A DNA stretch of 64,000 nucleotides from Clostridiales bacterium (GTDB lineage: Bacteria > Bacillota > Clostridia > Oscillospirales > Oscillospiraceae): contig CABIYX010000005.1 in the NCBI GenBank assembly GCA_902363045.1, positions 4,812 to 68,811 on the forward strand, given 5' to 3'. Both the position numbers and the translations under genes were made by a program. This document shows, piece by piece, positions 57,869 through 64,000 of the stretch. Each line of letters begins with the position of its first letter. Position 1 is the first letter of the stretch. Under the pieces are notes generated by a model, which was not told the DNA's origin, searched no databases, and saw only the letters and a program-made list of their open reading frames with translations.

Positions 57869-59106
57869 TGCGCCTGAAGGATCTTGAATTCGGCCTGCTG
57901 GGCGAGCGGCTGGGCCATAGCTTCTCCCCCGCCATCCACCGGCAGCTGGCGGGCTATGACTACCAACTGGTGGAACTCCCCCCGGAGGAGGTGGAGCCCT
58001 TCCTTCGGGCGGGGCGGTTCCGGGGACTGAACGTGACCATCCCCTATAAAAAGACGGTGATGGCCTGCTGCGACGCCCTCTCCCCCGCCGCCCGGCGGAT
58101 CGGCAGCGTCAACACCCTGCTCCGCCGCCCGGACGGGACCCTCTATGGAGACAATACGGACTATGACGGGTTCCGCTATCTGCTCCAGGCCGCCGGGGCC
58201 CGGGTACAGGGAAAAAAGGCTCTGGTTCTTGGGTCCGGCGGAGCGTCCCTCACCGTCCACACGGTGCTGGCCGATCTGGGCGCCCGGGAGACAGTGGGCA
58301 TCTCCCGCAGCGGCCCGGATAACTATGAAAATCTGGACCGCCACGCCGACGCGCAGCTCATTGTCAACGCTACTCCGGTTGGAATGTATCCCAACACCGG
58401 AGTATCCCCGGTGGACCTGGACCGGTTTCCCAGCTGCGAGGGCGTCTTCGATCTGATCTACAACCCAGCCCGCACCCAGCTTCTGCTGGATGCGGAGCGC
58501 CGGGGCCTGTTGTGTTCCAATGGGCTGGGGATGCTGGTGGCTCAGGCCAAGGCCGCGGCGGAGCGCTTCCTGGGCCGGGCGATCCCGGACAGCCGGGTGG
58601 AGGAGATCACCCGGCAGATGGAGCGGCAGACACAGAATCTGCTGCTCATCGGGATGCCGGGCTGCGGCAAGACCACGGTGGGCCAGCTCCTGGCGGAGCG
58701 CTTGGGCCGGCCCCTGGCCGACGTAGACCAGCAGGTGGAGGCAGAGGCCGGCTGCTCCATTCCGGACCTCTTTGCCCGGGAGGGCGAGGAGGGCTTCCGG
58801 GTCCGGGAGCATCGGGTCCTGTGCCAGCTGTCCAGGCAGTCCGGACAGATCATCGCCTGTGGAGGCGGCATTGTCACCCGCCAGGAGAACTGGGACCCCA
58901 TGCGCCAGAATTCCACGGTGATCTATCTCCGCCGGGATCTGGCCCTGCTCCCCACCAGTGGACGCCCCGTATCTCAGGCCACCCCTGTGGAGGAGCTGTA
59001 CCACAGGCGGGCCCCGCTCTATGAAAAATTGGCCGACTTGACGGTGGACAACCACGGCACACCGAAGGAGACGGCGGAAGAGATCATCAGGAGGCTTGCA
59101 CTATGA
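57868..59106 (+). CDS. aroE/aroK: Shikimate dehydrogenase-shikimate kinase fusion
   Basis: A 412-residue fusion of two consecutive pathway steps. Residues 1-250 are shikimate dehydrogenase: GERLGHSFSPAIH, GLNVTIPYKK with the catalytic Lys, DNTDYDGF, a glycine-rich LGSGGASLTVHTV and VNATPVGMYP. Residues about 262-412 are shikimate kinase: LIGMPGCGKTTVGQLL (Walker A), LADVDQQVEAEAG and IIACGGGIVTRQ. The join is a short helical linker (SRVEEITRQMERQ). The frame is continuous. ATG 57868 overlaps pheA by one base; AGGAGG lies 10 bases before. Confidence 0.94.
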   Translation: MRLKDLEFGLLGERLGHSFSPAIHRQLAGYDYQLVELPPEEVEPFLRAGRFRGLNVTIPYKKTVMACCDALSPAARRIGSVNTLLRRPDGTLYGDNTDYDGFRYLLQAAGARVQGKKALVLGSGGASLTVHTVLADLGARETVGISRSGPDNYENLDRHADAQLIVNATPVGMYPNTGVSPVDLDRFPSCEGVFDLIYNPARTQLLLDAERRGLLCSNGLGMLVAQAKAAAERFLGRAIPDSRVEEITRQMERQTQNLLLIGMPGCGKTTVGQLLAERLGRPLADVDQQVEAEAGCSIPDLFAREGEEGFRVREHRVLCQLSRQSGQIIACGGGIVTRQENWDPMRQNSTVIYLRRDLALLPTSGRPVSQATPVEELYHRRAPLYEKLADLTVDNHGTPKETAEEIIRRLAL

Positions 59107-59543
59107 AATTGCTTGTGATCAACGGACCTAATCTGAATCTGCTGGGGATCCGGGAGCCTGAAATCTATGGCCGTCAGGATTTCTCCGCACTGGAGAACTT
59201 CATTCGTGCCTCCGCAGCAGAATACGGGGTGGAGGTGGAGCTGTTCCAGTCCAACCACGAGGGGGCCATTGTGGACAAGATCCAGGAGGCTTACGGCAGA
59301 ATGGATGGCATCGTCATCAATCCTGCCGCCTACACCCACACCAGCGTCGCCATTCTGGACGCGCTGAAGGCCGTGGCACTGCCTGCCGTGGAGGTCCATC
59401 TCTCCAACGTCAATGCCCGGGAGCCCTTCCGCCAGATCTCCTATCCCGGCATGGCCTGTGAAAAGACTTTTGCCGGCCTCGGCTTCGAGGGATACCGCCG
59501 GGCCATTTGCCATCTGGCCAAGCGGGAGAAAACCGCCTGCTGA
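59103..59543 (+). CDS. aroQ: Type II 3-dehydroquinate dehydratase
   Basis: A 146-residue small dehydroquinase that removes water from 3-dehydroquinate. INGPNLNLLGIREPEIYG (with the catalytic Tyr), NPAAYTHTSVAILDAL and VEVHLSNVNAREPFR (catalytic His) are all present. ATGA overlap with aroE/aroK. It ends the operon; the 211-bp repeat with its terminator starts 3 bases after the stop. Confidence 0.96.
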   Translation: MKLLVINGPNLNLLGIREPEIYGRQDFSALENFIRASAAEYGVEVELFQSNHEGAIVDKIQEAYGRMDGIVINPAAYTHTSVAILDALKAVALPAVEVHLSNVNAREPFRQISYPGMACEKTFAGLGFEGYRRAICHLAKREKTAC

Positions 59544-59545
59544 GC

Positions 59546-59756
59546 CTGGTAGACCGGGGCGGTCTACCAAATGTCTACCAAGCATGACCCCCGAAAGCCT
59601 TGCGGCGCAAGGCTTTCGGGGGTTTTTATTTTTCCTGTTTCAGGGGCCGGTCTACCAGCGGTCTACCAAGGTCATTTTTCGGCCACAAAAGCGGCGGTTT
59701 TTTCGGATTTTCCCCTGTTTTTCTCATGTTTTTCGAGATGCAAGGGGCGTTATGCT
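59546..59756. repeat. 211-bp direct repeat, copy 2 (upstream of SLH gene 2)
   Basis: Same sequence as 23777-23987 in the same orientation, as far as I can read. Here it abuts the aroQ stop. The 121 bases between it and the next start hold an AT-rich stretch unlike copy 1, then the shared segment ending in the ribosome site. Confidence 0.95.
59588..59627 (+). terminator. Strong terminator inside repeat copy 2
   Basis: Identical to the hairpin at 23819-23858; here it ends the aro operon. Confidence 0.95.
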
Positions 59757-59877
59757 TTCCTATGACCGGAAATTTTCCTATTTTATGTTAAATACATCCA
59801 AGATATGGAAAACTTCGCCCGGTCTCAGAAGAGTCTGACCCACCCCCGCAGCTTGAAAAAATCAAGGAGGAATTCCA

Positions 59878-62682
59878 ATGAGAAACCTGAAGCGTGCTCT
59901 CAGCCTGGGCCTCACCGCGACCATGATCTCTGGTCTGATGGTGATGGGCAGCAGCGCTGCGAGCTATGCCGATGTGACTTCCAAGCAGAACGAGGAAGCC
60001 ATTGAGGTCCTGAAGACCGTCGGCATCATGACCGGCGATGAGAACGGCAAGTTCAATCCCGAGGCCAAGGTCACCCGTAACGAGATGGCGGTTGTGATGT
60101 GCAACCTGCTGGACTACACCGTGGCCAGCTACAAGGGCACCAGCCCCTTCACCGACGTGCCCGAGTGGGCTGAGCCCTATGTGGCCGCCTGCTACACCAA
60201 CGGCATCACCCGCGGCTACGACGCCAAGACCTACGGCGGCAGCGACACTGTCACCACCGGTCAGGCTGCCCTGATGCTGCTGAAGGCTCTGGGCTACTTC
60301 CAGTACAGCGCCGACTTCGGCTCTGACTGGCTGGTGGAGACCACCAAGAACGGCAGCACCGCCGGTCTGTTCGACGGCGTTGCCACCGGCGCCAAGGAGG
60401 CCCTGACCCGCAACGACGTGGCTCAGATGGTCCTGAACGCCCTGGAGGCTGATCTGGTCAAGGCCGAGAAGAACGGCAGCGACGTTCATGTTGGTGACGT
60501 TGTCATCTCCGGCGGCAAGGCTACCTATGACGCCCGCACCGGCACCGACAGCAAGTACGCCAAGATCGACAGCACCAAGGTGGACGGCAAGTACACCATC
60601 CAGCTGGGCGAGGATCTGTACGACGGCGACCTGGTCAAGGCCGACGGTGCGGATGACGACTTCGGCCGTCCTTCCGTGAAGTGGACCTATGAGAACAAGG
60701 AGATCGGCACCTACGCTGACGACGCTGACGCTGTTTACACCGCCACCGTTGAGAAGCAGGACCTGTACGATCTGGTGGGCAGCGACGTCTACAACGACCT
60801 GAAGAACGGCGACGCCGACTTCACCGTGGTCGTGGACGGCGTGGCTCAGAAGGACGTGAAGCTGAGCGACTACATTGTCAAGAACAACGACGATGACGCT
60901 GGTACGAAGGATGCGAATGGCAACCTTGACATCAAGAAGGGCGCCACCACTGAGGTGTTCATCGACGATGACTCCAACGACGTGGTCATCACCGTCATCA
61001 ACTCCTATGTTGCTCAGGTTGACGGCGACTACGACAAGAACGACGAGGAGCTGGAGCTGGACATTCTGGACGAGGCCTTCGTGGACGTCAAGGATACCAC
61101 TCTGTCCTCCGATGACTTTGATTACCTGGACAGCTACTCCGATGAGGACTATGTCCTGATCACTGTGGCCAACAAGGAGATCAAGACCATCGACCTGGCT
61201 GAGACCGTCGAGGGCAAGGTGACCGCTTACACTGAGAAGAAGAACGTCACCGTGGACGGCACCAAGTACGAGTACTCCAAGAACTACACTGACGCCGTGA
61301 AGGAGGACAGCAACCTGTCCTATGACCTGAACGACGCCTACACCCTGGTTCTGGACGCCAACGGCTATGTGATCTACACCGACGGCACCGCTGGTCACAA
61401 CGACTATGTCTACGTGGCCAAGATGGACTACGCTGGTGGTGCCAAGAAGAGCCTGGAGGGCGATGCCTACTTCATCGACGGCACCAACAAGGTCATCACC
61501 ATTGATAACGATGACGATTTTGATGCCCGTGACTATGGCAACTGGTACTCTTACAACGAGAAGAGCAACGGCAAGTACGAGCTGGAGGCTATCCCCACCG
61601 ATAAGGATACCGATACCTTCTATGGCTCTGTCAGCACCAGCGTCAATAAGGGCGTTGTGACTGAGAACGGCAAGAGCACCGTTTATGTCAACGACACCGA
61701 CACTACTGGCAGCGGCAAGATCGACAAGGTCAAGGCCAACAACGACACCATCTTCGTGGTGAACGATGATGACGATGTGACTGCTTACACCGGCATCAAG
61801 AATGTCCCCGACATCACCGCTAAGGACAGCAAGAATGGCGCTGTGACCGTGGCTGTGGTTATGGATGACGATTACGCCGATGTGGTCTACATCTACTCTG
61901 CTGATATGTCCATCTCCGGCGACAGCGGCGACCGCGTGTACCTCCTGGAGGAGGGCCCCAACGCCAGCGTTGACAAGGATGACAACAAGTACTATGAGTA
62001 CGACGCCATCGTGAACGGCGAGATCACCACCGTCAAGGCTACCGATAAGAATCTGAAGATCGGCCTGTACCAGAACGTCTCCTATGACGAGAACGGCTAC
62101 ATGGACGACCAGGATCTGGTGAAGGGCACCAGCGATGATGACTTCAAGGCCTACGAGAAGATCACCGAGATCTCCTACAAGGCCGGCGTGCTGAGCCTGA
62201 ACAAGAACGATGTGGTCCTGGCCGACAGCTACAAGATCTTCGTCAACGATGACGGCGACGGCAAGACCACCACTCCCAGCAGCCTGGCTAAGAACTTCGG
62301 CGTGGACGGCACCTACTCTGGGGACGTCTTCGTGTTCGAGGATGACAACGACGAGGCCGTTGAGGTCTATGTCTACAAGATCAAGGACGCCGACAAGAAC
62401 GATGCCGATAAGGTTGACGCCAAGATCGACCATGTTCAGATGTGGGCTGACGGTGGCTTCAACATCGTCATGAACCAGAAGGCCAAGCAGGATACTAACT
62501 TCACCGTGGAGCTGCAGCAGCGCGTGGACGGCAAGTACGTCTCCGCTGGCACCAAGAAGGTGACCCTGAAGAAGGATGCCACCACTGTGAGCGATGACGG
62601 CGATAAGTTCCTGCTGGATAACGGCAGCGTTTACAAGGTCGTTGTGAACGGCGTCGAGTCCAACGAGGTCAAGGGCAAGTAA
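59878..62682 (+). CDS. SLH-domain S-layer-type surface protein 2
   Basis: A 934-residue secreted protein. The signal peptide is almost that of the first SLH protein (SSAASYA at about 25-31). SLH repeats lie at about 32-80 (EEAIEVLKTVGIMTGDENGK, TRNEMAVVMCNL), 88-140 (FTDVPEWAEPYVAACYTNGI, TTGQAALMLLKALGY) and a weaker third (TRNDVAQMVLNALEA). The N-terminal 190 residues resemble protein 1 closely. The remainder is different, very rich in Asp and Lys, with repeated YVNDTD/DDDVTAYTGIKNVPDIT-type segments also found in protein 1. Same ribosome site and extreme codon bias. A paralogue with a diverged exposed region. Confidence 0.92.
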   Translation: MRNLKRALSLGLTATMISGLMVMGSSAASYADVTSKQNEEAIEVLKTVGIMTGDENGKFNPEAKVTRNEMAVVMCNLLDYTVASYKGTSPFTDVPEWAEPYVAACYTNGITRGYDAKTYGGSDTVTTGQAALMLLKALGYFQYSADFGSDWLVETTKNGSTAGLFDGVATGAKEALTRNDVAQMVLNALEADLVKAEKNGSDVHVGDVVISGGKATYDARTGTDSKYAKIDSTKVDGKYTIQLGEDLYDGDLVKADGADDDFGRPSVKWTYENKEIGTYADDADAVYTATVEKQDLYDLVGSDVYNDLKNGDADFTVVVDGVAQKDVKLSDYIVKNNDDDAGTKDANGNLDIKKGATTEVFIDDDSNDVVITVINSYVAQVDGDYDKNDEELELDILDEAFVDVKDTTLSSDDFDYLDSYSDEDYVLITVANKEIKTIDLAETVEGKVTAYTEKKNVTVDGTKYEYSKNYTDAVKEDSNLSYDLNDAYTLVLDANGYVIYTDGTAGHNDYVYVAKMDYAGGAKKSLEGDAYFIDGTNKVITIDNDDDFDARDYGNWYSYNEKSNGKYELEAIPTDKDTDTFYGSVSTSVNKGVVTENGKSTVYVNDTDTTGSGKIDKVKANNDTIFVVNDDDDVTAYTGIKNVPDITAKDSKNGAVTVAVVMDDDYADVVYIYSADMSISGDSGDRVYLLEEGPNASVDKDDNKYYEYDAIVNGEITTVKATDKNLKIGLYQNVSYDENGYMDDQDLVKGTSDDDFKAYEKITEISYKAGVLSLNKNDVVLADSYKIFVNDDGDGKTTTPSSLAKNFGVDGTYSGDVFVFEDDNDEAVEVYVYKIKDADKNDADKVDAKIDHVQMWADGGFNIVMNQKAKQDTNFTVELQQRVDGKYVSAGTKKVTLKKDATTVSDDGDKFLLDNGSVYKVVVNGVESNEVKGK

Positions 62683-62714
62683 TTCCTGACGGTTTTACAG
62701 ATCTCTTAAAATCC

Positions 62715-62758
62715 AATCAGTGCGGCCCCTCCCGTATGGGAGGGGCCCTCTGATTTTA
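62715..62758. terminator. Bidirectional terminator after SLH gene 2
   Basis: GGCCCCTCCC pairs with GGGAGGGGCC around GTAT, extended by AATCAG/CTGATT, then TTTATT. It sits between convergent genes, as 26987-27024 does in cassette 1, but the sequence differs. Confidence 0.85.
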
Positions 62759-63289
62759 TTTCCAGGCCAAATAGTAGTAATTGGCCTCCTTCTGATTGCT
62801 GATGGTGTGCCTGCTATTGTTATAGTAGACCCGGAAGCCCTTGGATTCGATGGTCAAAATATAATCGGTCCCATAGCTGGTTTGCAGGCATACCGGCTTC
62901 CCCGGCAGGGCCAGGCCACCGTAGTAGTCATCGGTATACGGACGGGCGGAGTAGCCCTCCTCCCGCATCACCAGCAGGGCCTTGGGCTGGAAGCCCAGGG
63001 AAATCAGGCGGCTTTCCGCCCCGTCTCCGGTGTAGGTCCCGGTCACTAGGCAGGGCATGGATGCCAGCTTTTTACTGAGGGCCTCCAGCGCCGCCGTGGT
63101 GGCCTTTTTCGCCACCTCCGCGGCCAGAGCGTCCAGGGCCGTCTGGTCGGCTTTTTCCGCCTGCGCGGCGGCCAGATCCTTGAGAGCGCTGTCAATCTTG
63201 GCGTTGTCCTCGTTGAAATCGGTGCGGAGTACCTGATCGTCCGCCTGCCATTGATTGAGTGAAAAATGCTCCGTGTGATTGCTTGCCAT
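62756..63289 (-). CDS. Phage tail-fibre-like protein 2
   Basis: A 177-residue homologue of the protein at 27029-27565. The first 70 or so residues are nearly the same (NHTEHFSLNQW, DDQVLRTDFNEDNAKIDSAL, ALDALAAEVAKKATTAALEAL). The C-terminal domain starts GTYTGDG, continues LGFQPKALLVMREEGY and ends YYYLAWK, a tail-fibre-type ending; it shares little with copy 1. The ATG is 63289, 6 bases after GGAGGTG. It is convergent with SLH gene 2. Function unknown. Confidence 0.65.
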   Translation of the reverse strand: MASNHTEHFSLNQWQADDQVLRTDFNEDNAKIDSALKDLAAAQAEKADQTALDALAAEVAKKATTAALEALSKKLASMPCLVTGTYTGDGAESRLISLGFQPKALLVMREEGYSARPYTDDYYGGLALPGKPVCLQTSYGTDYILTIESKGFRVYYNNSRHTISNQKEANYYYLAWK

Positions 63290-63360
63290 AAAAAACACCT
63301 CCACCTATACTGGGCAGAGGTCAAAAGTGGTACATTATCATACATTTTATGGTAATCAAG

Positions 63361-63398
63361 CCCCGCCATGCCCTTTTCTCATGGAAAGGATGGCGGGG
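63361..63398. other. Conserved hairpin upstream of tail-fibre-like gene 2
   Basis: CCCCGCCAT pairs with ATGGCGGGG, with inner CCTTT/AAAGG, then GTTGTGTTTTTT on the plus strand. It corresponds to 27636-27674 with paired base changes. Confidence 0.6.
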
Positions 63399-63437
63399 GT
63401 TGTGTTTTTTGCGCCATTGCGGACTCCCCCCGGGACC

Positions 63438-63470
63438 CCCGTAGGAGCGGCCCCATGTGGCCGCCCGTCC
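63438..63470. repeat. Interspersed palindromic repeat (GTAGGGGCGG family)
   Basis: CCCGTAGGAGCGGCC, a short loop, GGCCGCCCGTCC. Confidence 0.75.
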
Positions 63471-63497
63471 CCCGTTACGGGACATTTCCCCTGTTAC

Positions 63498-63530
63498 CCC
63501 GTAGGGGCGGTCCTCTGTGGCCGCCCGCCG
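63498..63530. repeat. Interspersed palindromic repeat (GTAGGGGCGG family)
   Basis: CCCGTAGGGGCGGTC, a short loop, GTGGCCGCCCGCCG. Confidence 0.75.
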
Positions 63531-63561
63531 ATTCTCCACCAGGAAATGTTTCCCCGTTCAC

Positions 63562-63592
63562 CCCGTAGGGGAGGGGGCTTGCCCCTCCCGCC
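63562..63592. repeat. Interspersed palindromic repeat (CCTCCC type)
   Basis: CCCGTAGGGGAGGGGG, CTT, GCCCCTCCCGCC, as at 27718 and 28765. Confidence 0.75.
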
Positions 63593-63616
63593 ATATCTCG
63601 GAAGTGGCCGTGGATC

Positions 63617-63649
63617 GCCGTAGGGGCGGCCCCGTGTGGCCGCCCGTCC
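63617..63649. repeat. Interspersed palindromic repeat (GTAGGGGCGG family)
   Basis: CCGTAGGGGCGGCC, CCGTGT, GGCCGCCCGTCC. Confidence 0.75.
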
Positions 63650-63664
63650 TCCGTGAACCATGAC

Positions 63665-64000
63665 GCCCGTAGGGCGCGATGACTCGGCGCGCCGCACCTT
63701 GCAGGGTTTCGCCCTGCGGGGCGACCTCCTTTGCCCACGGCGGCAAAGGAGGCAAAACGCCGCCGGGGGTGGGCTCCGATGGGCGTCCCCGCCCATAGTC
63801 GCTCCACCCCCGGACCCCCGGAATTTACGGGGGCCCAATTCTGGCGGTTGTTGGGGCGCTGTCAGGCGCGGGAGGGACAACGACTGCCCCCGCATCCGCG
63901 CCGCTGCCGCTGTTCCTCCAAAATCAAGACGGCTTGACTGGCTGGACCAAACGGGCGCGCCTGATCGCTCAGGTTCTAATCTCTGCTGGAGGAAATTGGC
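63665..64000. repeat. 336-bp hairpin-rich repeat, copy 2, continues past the window
   Basis: Gap-free match to 27821-28156. It is cut by the window edge while still aligned, so the true repeat is longer. Confidence 0.9.

Noticed and set aside
1..64000. tRNA, rRNA, CRISPR array, transposase, integrase or prophage module
   Set aside because: Looked for on both strands by eye. No cloverleaf with CCA context, no regularly spaced direct repeats with spacers, and no recombinase motifs. The tail-fibre-like genes are the only phage-type genes.

Overview
The window reads as chromosome of a GC-rich, anaerobic, spore-former-class Firmicute, most likely an Oscillospiraceae-type gut clostridium (Flavonifractor, Pseudoflavonifractor, Lawsonibacter or Intestinimonas-like). 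This is inference from: strong AGGAGG ribosome binding sites, sigma-A promoters of TTGACA-17-TATAAT type, a Gram-positive Cheo-like LexA box, SLH-domain surface proteins, many lipoprotein signal peptides, DUF975 and AGCS proteins, and corrinoid uptake under a cobalamin riboswitch. I found no rRNA, tRNA, CRISPR array, transposase or integrase.

Layout. 1-4159: end of a CBS/CorC protein, HAD phosphatase, beta-CASP metallo-hydrolase, DUF975 membrane protein. 4215-11702 (minus): a likely four-gene unit headed by a very large multidomain protein (HD, helical repeats, NadD-like, GNAT-like, phosphoribosyltransferase-like), then an LDH/MDH-like protein, a small membrane protein and an FMN-reductase-like protein. 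11911-19782: LytR-CpsA-Psr protein, M20 amidohydrolase, lexA, and a MarR-controlled heterodimeric ABC exporter. 20126-23783: DUF4358 lipoprotein, MBOAT acyltransferase and DHHW protein (extracytoplasmic O-acylation). 23777-28970: a surface cassette made of a 211-bp repeat, an SLH S-layer-type gene, a convergent phage tail-fibre-like gene, and about 1.4 kb of hairpin-rich noncoding repeats. 28989-32146 (minus): dus, trxB, rpsF-ssb-rpsR. 32529-35031: gluQ and an alanine/glycine symporter. 35119-37741 (minus): BceAB-like ABC transporter. 37971-40847: iron-complex/corrinoid-type importer. 40950-45111: molybdenum hydroxylase operon with its MocA-like cofactor enzyme. 45183-50850 (minus): cobalamin-riboswitch operon (exported CbiK-like lipoprotein, tandem-domain lipoprotein, BtuFCD). 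51101-59543: aromatic amino acid operon aroF-tyrA-aroB-aroA-aroC-pheA-aroE/K-aroQ preceded by a leader peptide very rich in Phe, Tyr and Trp and by a terminator. 59546-64000: a second copy of the surface cassette, running off the window.

How it fits together. The aro operon encodes every step from DAHP to chorismate and then to prephenate, phenylpyruvate and 4-hydroxyphenylpyruvate, and its leader looks like a ribosome-sensed attenuator for aromatic aminoacyl-tRNA supply. The riboswitch operon looks like corrinoid capture and import. The MBOAT/DHHW pair beside an SLH gene recalls the PatA/PatB cell-wall polysaccharide acetylation that supports SLH-protein display in Bacillus anthracis. The most unusual structure is the duplicated cassette: two direct copies about 35.8 kb apart, each pairing an SLH protein (conserved N-terminus, divergent C-terminus) with a tail-fibre-like protein of the same constant/variable design, flanked by noncoding repeats that are more conserved than the coding DNA between them.
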